A DNA stretch of 64,000 bases from Domibacillus enclensis (lineage in GTDB: Bacteria; Bacillota; Bacilli; Bacillales; Domibacillaceae). Location: positions 62,001 to 126,000 of the forward strand of contig NZ_FTLX01000009.1 of assembly GCF_900156125.1 (NCBI RefSeq). The letters are read 5' to 3'. Under the pieces are notes generated by a model, which did no database searches, was not told the origin of the DNA, and saw nothing but the letters and a program-made list of their open reading frames with translations. A program made the position numbers and the translations under genes. Positions 18,188-29,336 of this stretch are shown here, piece after piece (position 1 is the stretch's first letter; each line of letters begins with the position of its first letter).

Positions 18188-19597
18188 ATGAAATTTTCAC
18201 ATGATTTTTTATTTGGTGCCGCATCTGCTTCTTATCAAATAGAAGGAGCCTGGAATGAAGACGGGAAGGGCGAAACGAACTGGGACGCCTTTTCAAAAAT
18301 TCCCGGCAAAACATTTGAAGGAACAAACGGTGATGTAGCCATTGACCATTATCACCGCTATAAAGAAGACATTCAATTAATGGCCGAGATGGGCCTTGAA
18401 TCGTACCGTTTTTCCGTTTCGTGGGCACGGATTTTGCCGACGGGTGACGGTGAGATAAATAAGAAAGGGCTGGAATTTTACAACAATGTGATCAATGAAT
18501 GTTTAAAGCACAGCATTGTTCCTTTTGTGACGCTGTATCATTGGGATCTGCCCCTCACACTTGAGAAGGACGGCGGCTGGACGAATAAACGAACGGCTGA
18601 AGCGTTCGTCAAATACGCTGAGGTTTGCTTCCGGGCATTCGGAGACCGTGTGAAGCATTGGATTACCTTTAACGAGACCGTTATGTTTTGCGGGCTGGGT
18701 TATTTAAAGGGCGCACATCCGCCAGGCATTCAAAATGATGAGAAAAAGTATTTCCAGGCAACGCATTACGTATTTTATGCTCATGCGAAAGCAGTGGAGG
18801 TGTACAAGAACCTGAAGCAGTATGGGGAAATCGGCATTACACACGTGTTTCTGCCAGCTTACAGCGTCGATGGTCAAGAGAAGAATATTCTCGCCGCCCG
18901 GCATGCGAATGAATATGAAACCTTCTGGTATTATGATCCGATTTTAAAAGGGGAATACCCGCGCTATGTGGTAGACCAGCTGAAGGAAAAGGGCTGGACG
19001 CCTGATTGGACCGAGGAAGAGTTAAAAACGTTAAAACAAAATGCCGGCGGAAATGATTTCATCGGTCTTAATTATTACCAGCCCATTCGCGTTGAAAAAA
19101 TGGAGGAAGCACTATTAGAGCAGGAGCATTCCAGAGAATCCTCCACGTTAGCTCCAGGCAATCCATCTTTTGACGGTGTTTATCGAACGGTGAAAATGGC
19201 GGACAAGACCTATACGAAATGGGGATGGGAAATCTCGCCTCAAGGCTTTTTAGACGGGCTGCATATGTTAAAGGGACGCTACGGTGATATTAAAATGTAT
19301 GTGACGGAAAACGGGCTTGGCGATGAGGATCCAATCATCGAAGGGGAAATTGTCGATGTCCCACGTATTAAATACATTGAAGCACATTTAAAGGTCATCA
19401 AGCAGGCGATTGCAGAAGGAATTCATTTAAAAGGCTATTACGCCTGGTCTGTTATTGATCTGTTAAGCTGGCTGAATGGATTTAAAAAACAATACGGGTT
19501 CATTTACGTCGATCACCAGGATCAGCTGAACCGCAAGAAAAAGCTTTCGTTTCACTGGTACCAGCACATTATTGAAACGAGAGGCGAAGAGCTGTGA
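18188..19597 (+). CDS. GH1 6-phospho-beta-glycosidase
   Basis: 469-residue intracellular glycosidase. Acid/base E163 is in TFNETV and the nucleophile E374 in VTENGLG. S427, K434 and Y436 (SWLNGFKKQYGF) keep the phosphate-binding spacing described for LacG-type 6-phospho-beta-galactosidase, so a phosphorylated substrate from a PTS is likely. The ATG at 18188 follows GAGGGGG. A GntR gene follows directly; gene order resembles gmuD-gmuR of B. subtilis. No PTS gene is adjacent, so the importer must lie elsewhere. Confidence 0.88.
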   Translation: MKFSHDFLFGAASASYQIEGAWNEDGKGETNWDAFSKIPGKTFEGTNGDVAIDHYHRYKEDIQLMAEMGLESYRFSVSWARILPTGDGEINKKGLEFYNNVINECLKHSIVPFVTLYHWDLPLTLEKDGGWTNKRTAEAFVKYAEVCFRAFGDRVKHWITFNETVMFCGLGYLKGAHPPGIQNDEKKYFQATHYVFYAHAKAVEVYKNLKQYGEIGITHVFLPAYSVDGQEKNILAARHANEYETFWYYDPILKGEYPRYVVDQLKEKGWTPDWTEEELKTLKQNAGGNDFIGLNYYQPIRVEKMEEALLEQEHSRESSTLAPGNPSFDGVYRTVKMADKTYTKWGWEISPQGFLDGLHMLKGRYGDIKMYVTENGLGDEDPIIEGEIVDVPRIKYIEAHLKVIKQAIAEGIHLKGYYAWSVIDLLSWLNGFKKQYGFIYVDHQDQLNRKKKLSFHWYQHIIETRGEEL

Positions 19598-19630
19598 GAA
19601 ACCCCCTTGATGAAAATCAAGGGGGTTTCT
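19597..19630 (+). terminator. perfect hairpin between GH1 and gntR
   Basis: Perfect 15-base arms starting AGAAACCCCC with a GAAA loop. The T tract is short (TTTCT). The -10 hexamer TATAAT of the gntR gene lies at 19632-19637, directly after the hairpin. It could act as a terminator, an operator, or both. Confidence 0.7.
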
Positions 19631-19675
19631 GTATAATAGAGGCAATACATCACGAAAGAGAGATAGGGAGATCAC

Positions 19676-20383
19676 ATGGCGGTAAAATATAAAGAAATTG
19701 CGGAGCGGCTCGAACATGACATCCGCTCCGGTACATTTAATCAAGTAAAAAAGCTGCCGACCGAGGAAGAGCTGATGAAGCAGTTTAATGTGAGCCGTAA
19801 TACGATCCGCAAGGCAGTCAGTCAGCTCGTCCACCGCGGCTACGTGTATCAGGTACAGGGAAGCGGCTTGTTTTTGCGGGAAGAATCGAGCGCCGATTAC
19901 ATTAATTTAGGCAGCCTGCGGGGATTGACACAAGATTTATCCGCTAAAAGCATTGAAACGAACATAATGGATTTGTGTGTTCTGGAGGCAGATGAGGGAC
20001 TGGCTGCTCAATTGCGCTGTGCGCCGGGAACGAAGCTTTACTACTTGAAGCGGCTTCGCATTGTCGACAAGGAACCTTTTTCGATCGAAATCAGCTACTT
20101 TAAAAAAGAGATCGTTCCTTATTTAAATGAAGAGATTGCGTCAAACTCTGTGTACGAGTACTTAATCGAGGACCTGCAGCTGCATATTGGATTTGCGGAT
20201 AAAGTCATCAGCTGCGAGAAAGTGGATGCTTCAAGTGCGGAGCTGCTGCACATCGAGCCGGATAACCCGGCCTTAATCATCGAAAACACCGTATGCTTAG
20301 CGAATGGAACGATTTTTGAATGGTCTAAATCGATCTTTCATTTTCGAAAAGCCAAAATTTTAAATCGTATCAACTTTAAGTGA
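19676..20383 (+). CDS. GntR-family regulator with UTRA ligand domain
   Basis: 235 residues. N-terminal winged helix with LPTEEELMKQFNVSRNTIRKA (about 27-47) and a C-terminal UTRA sensor domain. Such HutC-subfamily repressors bind phosphosugars. It is placed 78 bp after the GH1 gene, parallel to gmuR after gmuD, and probably controls that gene. A perfect TATAAT at 19632 provides a likely own promoter. ATG at 19676 is preceded by GAGATAGGGAG. Confidence 0.9.
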   Translation: MAVKYKEIAERLEHDIRSGTFNQVKKLPTEEELMKQFNVSRNTIRKAVSQLVHRGYVYQVQGSGLFLREESSADYINLGSLRGLTQDLSAKSIETNIMDLCVLEADEGLAAQLRCAPGTKLYYLKRLRIVDKEPFSIEISYFKKEIVPYLNEEIASNSVYEYLIEDLQLHIGFADKVISCEKVDASSAELLHIEPDNPALIIENTVCLANGTIFEWSKSIFHFRKAKILNRINFK

Positions 20384-20528
20384 CGTAACATGTGCTGCTA
20401 TATCATTCTATTCGCTTATATTAATAGAATAATACGCATAAAGATGAAAGAACATGAATATAAAACAGTACAGGGAGTTACGGGGAAAGGGGTCTCTTAA
20501 CTTTATAATGAAAAGGGGCGTACAGCGG

Positions 20529-20906
20529 GTGAAAATCAATTTACCAACAGAAAAAATGGGGGAGATTGTGAAGTCGTTAGAAGTGAAGAACCAAGCCAGT
20601 ACACAGTTCCGTGGTCAGGATTTTCATTTTAGGAAAGAGAGATTCTCCCTTGAATCAGGTATACCTTCGAATCTGTCAGCTATATTAGCATCACTCGACA
20701 AAAAAGTGGAAAAAATCATTCAGCGTGAAGCCGAGTCTGATCATTTCAGCTTTGCGACGATTGGCCGTGTTCGAGAGCAGAAGGAAAATTTAGATTCGGG
20801 AAAAGTAGTGTATATTTACTTTTTCTCAAACGATCCGTTCGATACCGTATTCCCTGAAGAGCTCGTCACTCCGTATCAGCTGCATACATGGACAAAGGCC
20901 GTTTGA
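20529..20906 (+). CDS. small protein of unknown function
   Basis: About 125 residues from a GTG at 20529, ten bases after AAAGGGG. The frame is open further upstream (ATG at 20508 and 20454, giving up to 150 residues), so the start is uncertain. No membrane segment or signal peptide is visible. Basic and acidic residues alternate (KVEKIIQREAESD), and the C-terminal half looks like a compact alpha/beta fold (KVVYIYFFSNDPFD). Not recognised. Followed by a clear terminator, which supports a transcribed gene. Confidence 0.6.
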   Translation: MKINLPTEKMGEIVKSLEVKNQASTQFRGQDFHFRKERFSLESGIPSNLSAILASLDKKVEKIIQREAESDHFSFATIGRVREQKENLDSGKVVYIYFFSNDPFDTVFPEELVTPYQLHTWTKAV

Positions 20907-20927
20907 ACGTGTGTCCTTTTCCACCCG

Positions 20928-20967
20928 AAAAGGAGCCCCTCTCCATATCAAAGGGGCTCCTTTTTGA
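20928..20967 (+). terminator. terminator after the small gene
   Basis: Arms AAAGGAGCCCC / GGGGCTCCTTT with about a 12-base loop and a T tract. Confidence 0.88.
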
Positions 20968-21116
20968 TTTGCCTATTTACCAGTCCCTTTGAATCTTCGC
21001 CATCATATGTGATGCAATTTCCGACATATATTTATGAAATTTATGAACAATACTATTTTTCATGTCAAACCTTTTGTACTATATAGATAGAGAAAGAACG
21101 AGGAGGGAACTGGCTG

Positions 21117-22844
21117 ATGAAAAAAGAAAGCGTTTTCTTTAAATTGATGCTGCTCATCACAATCATGATTCTGCTGACAGCAGGTGTGATTGGCGGAATG
21201 AGCTATTATTTGTCAAAGCAGGAATTAACGGAGGCAGGAAAAGCGGATATGAAGCACCTGGTCGACACTTCTCTTGTAACTCTTGGTCTGCTGAACGAAC
21301 AGGTTGAATCGGGTGAATTAACGATGGAGGAAGCAAAGGAGCGGGCAAGGGTTCTGCTAGTTGGGCCGAAAAACGGTGATGTATATGATCATACACAATC
21401 AAGCTTTTTGTACAAGCAGGATGGGTATCTCGTTGCGTATGGGCAGGACTTCTCGTCCGAGCTTCATCCGAAGAATCCCGTCGGCGACATTCCGGATGAC
21501 ACAACAAACCGCGAAAACATGGTTAATGCGTCGAAAGAGCCGGACGTAGAAAGCCGCTATGTGTATTTTCCGGATACACTTGATGACGGAACACCGGTCA
21601 CAAAAACAGCTTATATGTCGTATTTTGAACCGTGGGAATGGACCGTTGGCATGATTGTGCTGGATGACCAGTTTTATCAGGAGCTGTCGCAGTTAAAATG
21701 GCTAATCGTGGCTGTTGCAGGTGGAATGACAGCTGCCAGCATTCTTTTGTTTTTCCTGGCTTCCCGCAAAAAGCTTCGTCTTTTAAATGAGATCTCATCA
21801 GCTTTTGCGGCTATTTCAGATAAGCGGCTTGAGGAAAAGGCGCTGCCCGAGTCGAAGGATGAAATTGGGCAGCTTGGCTTGTCCTTTAACCATATGTCGC
21901 GCCAGTTAAGAGGGCTGATTGAGCGGCTGCAGGAAACGAGCAGCAAAGTAATGGACTCTTCCACTTCGCTGTCAGCCGTGTCAGAAGAAACAGCGGCGGG
22001 CAGCGAGGAAGTGGGGAGGGCGATTTCAGATATTGCCGCCGGCACAGTCATGCAAGCAGCTGATCTTGACGAAACGACGAGAAGTTTGGATCGGTTAAAT
22101 GACTCTATTCAATCGATGAACAGCCAGAACGAACGGATCAAAGATGTAACTCATCGTTCTGAAGCAGCGGCTTCACAAGGAACGGAGATCGTCAGCCGTT
22201 TAAAGCAGTCGAATGAAGAATCTCTTTTTTCATCCAATGAGGTCAGCAAAAACATTTCAAATCTTTACCTGAAAATCAAAGAAATCTCCCGCATTACGGA
22301 TACAATCGAAAGCATTTCCGCTGAAACGAATTTGCTGGCTTTAAATGCGAGCATCGAAGCGGCACGGGCAGGCGAACATGGGAAAGGTTTTGCCGTTGTC
22401 GCCAGTGAAGTCCGAAAGCTGGCGGAGCAGTCCAATCAGTCAACGAAGCAAATTCAAGGAATGATTACGGGCATCGAAGCCGAAACGGAAAAAACTGTTT
22501 TGGCTGTGTCGGAAACAATTGACCGCTCACAGCAGTTAAATGGGGCAGTAAATGAAACCGAGGAGCAGTTTATCCTTATTTCCCGGGCAATAGGAGATAC
22601 CGTGGATGGCATTTTGATGTTAACGAACGAGCTTGAGCAAATTACGGAACAAAGCGGCGGAATCTCCACAGCAATCCGCAACGCATCTAGTGTATCGGAG
22701 CAAACAGCCGCGTCGGTTGAAGAAATGACGGCATCCATCGATGAGCAGGCCCAGGCCATTGCCCAGCTGGCGAATTCAGCTGAATTATTAACCGACTTAA
22801 GCAGAGAACTCAACGGCATGATTGATCAATATTCGCTGCAATAA
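21117..22844 (+). CDS. methyl-accepting chemotaxis protein, Cache-type sensor
   Basis: 575 residues. Membrane helix about 9-30, extracellular single-Cache-like domain with [18 protein letters not shown] before the second helix (about 195-213), HAMP linker, and a long cytoplasmic coiled coil. The conserved signalling tip reads [20 protein letters not shown]. It senses small extracellular ligands and signals through CheA; the ligand is unknown. ATG at 21117 follows GAGGAGGGAAC. Monocistronic, ending at a bidirectional terminator. Confidence 0.93.
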   Translation: MKKESVFFKLMLLITIMILLTAGVIGGMSYYLSKQELTEAGKADMKHLVDTSLVTLGLLNEQVESGELTMEEAKERARVLLVGPKNGDVYDHTQSSFLYKQDGYLVAYGQDFSSELHPKNPVGDIPDDTTNRENMVNASKEPDVESRYVYFPDTLDDGTPVTKTAYMSYFEPWEWTVGMIVLDDQFYQELSQLKWLIVAVAGGMTAASILLFFLASRKKLRLLNEISSAFAAISDKRLEEKALPESKDEIGQLGLSFNHMSRQLRGLIERLQETSSKVMDSSTSLSAVSEETAAGSEEVGRAISDIAAGTVMQAADLDETTRSLDRLNDSIQSMNSQNERIKDVTHRSEAAASQGTEIVSRLKQSNEESLFSSNEVSKNISNLYLKIKEISRITDTIESISAETNLLALNASIEAARAGEHGKGFAVVASEVRKLAEQSNQSTKQIQGMITGIEAETEKTVLAVSETIDRSQQLNGAVNETEEQFILISRAIGDTVDGILMLTNELEQITEQSGGISTAIRNASSVSEQTAASVEEMTASIDEQAQAIAQLANSAELLTDLSRELNGMIDQYSLQ

Positions 22845-22861
22845 GAAGCTTGACCAAAAAA

Positions 22862-22915
22862 GAAAGCCGGGCGACTGCGATTTCGCATGATCGTCCGGAT
22901 TTTGCTTCTTTTTGG
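22862..22915. terminator. bidirectional terminator between chemoreceptor and GH1 gene
   Basis: Stem GCCGGGCGA / TCGTCCGG with inner TGCGA / TCGCA. T-rich to the right and, on the reverse strand, followed by CTTTCTTTTTT, so it serves both convergent genes. Confidence 0.8.
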
Positions 22916-22928
22916 AACTTTTTACTTG

Positions 22929-25855
<2,927 letters not shown>

Positions 25856-25863
25856 TTAGAAAG

Positions 25864-25886
25864 AAAAGGGACGTGCTGTCCCTTTT
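25864..25886 (-). terminator. intra-operon stem-loop between bglP and GH1 genes
   Basis: Perfect nine-base arms AAAAGGGAC / GTCCCTTTT with a five-base loop, followed on the reverse strand by CTTTC. It may be a leaky terminator or a processing/stability element that sets the ratio of transporter to enzyme message. Confidence 0.5.
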
Positions 25887-25893
25887 CCCTTTT

Positions 25894-27801
25894 TCATACG
25901 CCGAGCGTTATTAACGGATCGCCCCATTTAATTTGCTTGTCATCCGTTGTTGAAATCGCCGGATACAATTCAGAATTCGTAATGATAACAGGTGTTTCGG
26001 TTGAATAGCCTTCTTTTTGAATTTGCTCTAAATCAAATTCAATGAGCAGCTGTCCTTTTACAACGCGGTCGCCCTGTGCGATATGGGACGTGAAATATTT
26101 GCCGCCCAGCTGCACGGTGTCCATGCCGATATGAATTAAAATGGCTGCGCCGTTGTCGGTTGTGATGCCGATCGCATGATTCGTTGGAAACAGGGCAGAG
26201 ACGGTGCCGGAAACAGGTGAATATAACTTTCCTTCAGCGGGCTCAATTGCAAGGCCACGGCCCAGTGCCCCGGAGGCGAAGGCATCGTCATGAATATCAG
26301 ATAATGCTTTTACGATTCCTTGAAGCGGGCTTGAAATCACTTCCTGCCTTGGTACGTCCTGCTTCGGTGCAGCCGGTGCTTTTGTTGTTTCATCAGCCTG
26401 CTCGTTTTGCTTTGGAATACCGAACAGAAGGGTGAGAACAAAGCCGATCGCGAAAGCAACCGCTGTTCCGATCAATGCGCCCCAGAAGCCGAATGTTAAA
26501 CCGTTTGCCGGATCGATAAAGGACGGATAGCCGAATATACCAAGCCCACCGATCATAAAAAATTGAGAGTTGGAGAATCCGAGAATCGCGCCGCCAATCG
26601 CCCCACCGATACAGCTGATAATAAATGGCTTTTTCAGCGGCAATGAAATCCCGTAAATCGCCGGCTCCGTTACACCGAAGATGCCGGAAATAAACGCTGG
26701 AATACTTAATGTTTTTAACTTTTGATTTTTAATTTTCATCCAAATGGCTAAGATGACGCCGATTTGTGCAAAGGAAGCCGCAAAAGACATCGCAAGAACC
26801 GGGTCTGCGCCGTTAACTGTCAAGTTGTTGATCGCAATCGGCACAAGGCCCCAGTGAAGGCCGAAAATAACGAATACTTGCCAGAAGCCACCGATAAACA
26901 AGCCGGCAATGATCGGGCTCAGGTTATAAATGCCGAGTGTCGCCTGGCCGAGAAGCTGGCCGGCCCATGTCGCAACTGGACCAATGACGATAAACGTAAG
27001 CGGTACGACGACAAGCAATGTAGCAAATGGAACAACGAATGTTTTGACAACATCTGGAACGATTTTCTTAAAGCCTTTTTCTACTTTGGCAGCGAAGAAA
27101 GACGCCAGGATAATCGGTATAACGGATGACGCATAGCTCATCAAAATAACCGGAATACCAAGGAATGTAATGAAGACAGGTGATTCAAACATCGTGCCCC
27201 CGAATAGTGTATACAGCGGCTCACCGGCTGTCAGGCCAGTTAATGCCGGATAAACGAGTGCTCCGCCGATCGCCATCCCGATAAACGGACTGCCGCCGAA
27301 CTTTTTCATTGCGGTATAGCCAAGGAAAATCGGGAAGAAGTTAAACAGTGCGTCACCGGTTGCGTTTAAAATCTGGTAGGTGCCGGCTGTATTGTCGTAT
27401 AAGCCGAGAGCAACAAACAAAGCATTAAAGCCTTTGATCATCCCGGTTGCAGCAAGTACACCGAGAATAGGGGTGAAAATGCTGGAAATAATATCGATAA
27501 ACTTGTTAAACAGATTCGTGTCTGATGAATCCTCTTCTACGGGAGTGCCTGCTGCAAAGCCGCCTTCCTCCACAACCGCCTTGTACACATCCGGTACGTG
27601 GTTGCCGATGACGACTTGGTACTGTCCGCCGCTTTTTAAGACGGTCACGACATCATCCATGTTTTTTAACACGTCCGTATTCGCTTTGCTTTCGTCTTTC
27701 AGCTTAAAGCGGAGCCGGGTGATACAATGAACGACACTGTTGACGTTTTCACGGCCGCCCACGTTGGCAATAATGTCTTTTGCTAACTGTTGATACTTCA
27801 T
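25894..27801 (-). CDS. bglP: beta-glucoside PTS permease, EIIBCA
   Basis: 635 residues from the ATG at 27801 behind GGAGGTG. Order of domains: EIIB (about 1-90) with the phosphorylated cysteine C26 in HCITRLRF; EIIC membrane domain (about 105-460) including the GITEPAIYGISLP segment; a linker; and EIIA of the glucose type with the phospho-histidine in ILIHIGMDTVQL. It imports and phosphorylates beta-glucosides. The leader contains two antitermination sites and two cre sites. Heads an operon with two GH1 enzymes. Confidence 0.95.
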   Translation of the reverse strand: MKYQQLAKDIIANVGGRENVNSVVHCITRLRFKLKDESKANTDVLKNMDDVVTVLKSGGQYQVVIGNHVPDVYKAVVEEGGFAAGTPVEEDSSDTNLFNKFIDIISSIFTPILGVLAATGMIKGFNALFVALGLYDNTAGTYQILNATGDALFNFFPIFLGYTAMKKFGGSPFIGMAIGGALVYPALTGLTAGEPLYTLFGGTMFESPVFITFLGIPVILMSYASSVIPIILASFFAAKVEKGFKKIVPDVVKTFVVPFATLLVVVPLTFIVIGPVATWAGQLLGQATLGIYNLSPIIAGLFIGGFWQVFVIFGLHWGLVPIAINNLTVNGADPVLAMSFAASFAQIGVILAIWMKIKNQKLKTLSIPAFISGIFGVTEPAIYGISLPLKKPFIISCIGGAIGGAILGFSNSQFFMIGGLGIFGYPSFIDPANGLTFGFWGALIGTAVAFAIGFVLTLLFGIPKQNEQADETTKAPAAPKQDVPRQEVISSPLQGIVKALSDIHDDAFASGALGRGLAIEPAEGKLYSPVSGTVSALFPTNHAIGITTDNGAAILIHIGMDTVQLGGKYFTSHIAQGDRVVKGQLLIEFDLEQIQKEGYSTETPVIITNSELYPAISTTDDKQIKWGDPLITLGV

Positions 27802-27842
27802 TAAAAACACCTCCAATAATAGTGAAAATCTGTTTTGGGAAA

Positions 27843-27930
27843 CAAAAAAACCTAAATCATACAACGACAGAGAGCGACCTCTGATCCGTTCTATGATTTA
27901 GGTTTTGCCTGCTTCACCAGTAACAATCCT
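27843..27930 (-). promoter_or_regulatory. proximal ribonucleic antiterminator and terminator of bglP
   Basis: On the reverse strand, AGGATTGTTACTGGTG.. ending ..GCAGGCAAAACCT (27900-27930) matches the LicT/SacY/BglG RAT consensus. Its 3' half overlaps a terminator whose arms begin AAAACCTAAATCATA and end TATGATTTAGGTTTT (27844-27908), followed by T7. Binding of an antiterminator protein to RAT would block the terminator and allow bglP transcription. Confidence 0.93.
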
Positions 27931-27959
27931 AAAGGGACTGATATGAAGTTGATACGTTT

Positions 27960-27996
27960 ACTATACAACGCATATTTTACATTGTCAACGCTTACA
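27960..27996 (-). promoter_or_regulatory. proximal bglP promoter with CcpA cre site
   Basis: Reverse strand: TTGACA (27983-27988), 17 bp, TATAGT (27960-27965). TGTAAGCGTTGACA (27983-27996) matches the cre consensus TGWAANCGNTNWCA at every defined position and contains the -35, so CcpA binding would block transcription when preferred sugars are present. Confidence 0.9.
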
Positions 27997-28079
27997 TTCA
28001 AATAATTTCATTTTTTGTACGGTGTTAGGATCGCTGTCAGAAACGCCTTTCAAAATGAATTTCATTGGCTGTAAACGAG

Positions 28080-28162
28080 AAAAACCTAAATCAGCCAACG
28101 ACAGAGAAAACTCTGGTTCGTTCGATGATTTAGGTTTTGCCTGCTTGACCAGTCACAATCCT
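28080..28162 (-). promoter_or_regulatory. distal ribonucleic antiterminator and terminator of bglP
   Basis: A second RAT on the reverse strand (28132-28162), starting AGGATTGTGACTGG and ending GCAGGCAAAACCT, differs from the proximal copy by a few bases including T to G in the upper internal loop region. It overlaps a terminator with arms AAAACCTAAATCA / TGATTTAGGTTTT and only five T. Confidence 0.9.
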
Positions 28163-28192
28163 AAAAGGAAAGAATATTTGGTTGATATCCAA

Positions 28193-28229
28193 AGAATAGC
28201 ACGGATAAATAGCTGTGTCAACGCTTTCA
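28193..28229 (-). promoter_or_regulatory. distal bglP promoter with CcpA cre site
   Basis: Reverse strand: TTGACA (28216-28221), 17 bp, TATTCT (28193-28198). TGAAAGCGTTGACA (28216-28229) is a perfect cre match and overlaps the -35. Same layout as the proximal unit, 233 bp away. Confidence 0.88.
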
Positions 28230-28278
28230 TTTAATGAGCATGACGATAGCTGCCAGATACCTGTTTTACTAGCAGCCA

Positions 28279-29010
28279 TCAGTTGTTGCTAGAAAGTACA
28301 TGCATTTCTCTCGCCAGTGATTCCAAAATGTACACGACCGGCACCTGCGTTGTAATATTTGATCCATCCAATTCTTCCGCAGTGACATAATAGGAAAGGT
28401 TAACATCCGCCATTTTGGCAATGGTGCAATGTTTATTGTTTGTAATGCTAATCATCGTGCTGCCCGCTTCCCGCATTTGATGGGCGTGACGGACGGTAAA
28501 ATCATTTTCACCTGAAACAGACAGAACAATGGTGGCGCTGTTTTGCAGAAGCTCTGTGTGAATCGGATAAAGCGGGTCTTTAATATACAACGAAAGCTTG
28601 CCCATGCTGGAAAAATAGCGTGCCCCGTATTCTGCCATGATACCGGAGCTGCCGATACCGGTAAAAATGATACTGTCAGCGGAGGAAACAATTTGGGCCG
28701 CTCGTTCAATTTGCTTCTCAATGGGCCCATTTAATGTTCGTTCGAAAAATTCTGCCACGGAATGGTGCATGCTTTTTAAACGCGGCTGCTTTTTTTCGGC
28801 TAAATGAAGCTTGAGCCGTACTTTGAATTCAGCAAACCCATCACAGCCCGATTTCCGGCAAAAGCGCAATATCGTGGCTGTCGACACGTGCGTTGCATCG
28901 GCCAGCTCCCGAATACGCATGTAGCTAACCGTCTGTTCGTTTTTTGATATGTATTGATAAACCGCTGTCTCAAGCTCATTAAAAGAAGCAATCATTTCGT
29001 TTGTGAACAT
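28279..29010 (-). CDS. RpiR-family transcriptional regulator with SIS domain
   Basis: 243 residues from the ATG at 29010. N-terminal RpiR helix-turn-helix (ADATHVSTATILRFCRKSG, about 41-59) and a C-terminal sugar isomerase (SIS) domain with the phosphosugar loop FTGIGSSGIM and SVSGEN. Such proteins sense phosphosugars. It lies upstream of the beta-glucoside operon in the same direction and could regulate it, although the two promoters of that operon already carry cre and RAT control. AGGTGA precedes the ATG. Confidence 0.9.
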   Translation of the reverse strand: MFTNEMIASFNELETAVYQYISKNEQTVSYMRIRELADATHVSTATILRFCRKSGCDGFAEFKVRLKLHLAEKKQPRLKSMHHSVAEFFERTLNGPIEKQIERAAQIVSSADSIIFTGIGSSGIMAEYGARYFSSMGKLSLYIKDPLYPIHTELLQNSATIVLSVSGENDFTVRHAHQMREAGSTMISITNNKHCTIAKMADVNLSYYVTAEELDGSNITTQVPVVYILESLAREMHVLSSNN

Positions 29011-29050
29011 GGAAATCACCTGCCTTTATAGAAAAGTTTGTTTTTCAAAA

Positions 29051-29330
29051 GCGCTTGGGACGAAAAATTCTGGATAGATGAAAAAGCCGAACGAGACGAT
29101 CGTTCGGCTTTCTCTCGAGCTCTTCATGATGGTAAATTGTTTAGTGACTGTTCTTGCGCGAACATAGTTTGGGTGGAACCGAACGGGAATTCGCGTTCGT
29201 AGGGGCGGGCGGAGCCGGCAGCCCGGAGCCCCTGATTGTGCTTTTCCAAGAAAAAAGAAGAATCAAGGCTTTCAGCTACTAGATCATTCGGATTCAAGCA
29301 CGAATCACATTGTTATGTCCCAGCCTCTTT
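29051..29330 (+). repeat. dispersed structured repeat, copy B (internally deleted)
   Basis: About 280 bp. Left end GCGCTTGGGAC and right end ATGTCCCAGCCTCT form inverted termini. The left 160 bp match the left module of copies A, C and D up to GGGGCGGGCGG, then the sequence jumps to AGCCGGCAGCCCGG, which is the far side of the central module. The loops of both long hairpins are missing. The left terminator-like hairpin AGCCGAACGA / TCGTTCGGCT is intact. It fills the gap between murB and the rpiR-type gene. Confidence 0.88.
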
Positions 29331-29336
29331 TTCTCG

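Noticed and set aside
20985-21100. Sigma-D promoter for the chemoreceptor at 21117
   Set aside because: A CCGACATAT segment resembles the -10, but no TAAA was found at the right distance.
27985-28065. 26-codon frame on the reverse strand between the two bglP leader units
   Set aside because: Starts with ATG but has no ribosome binding site and ends in the proximal -35 box; more likely chance.
28022-28234. Forward open frame across the distal bglP leader
   Set aside because: Antisense to promoter, RAT and terminator; no ribosome binding site.
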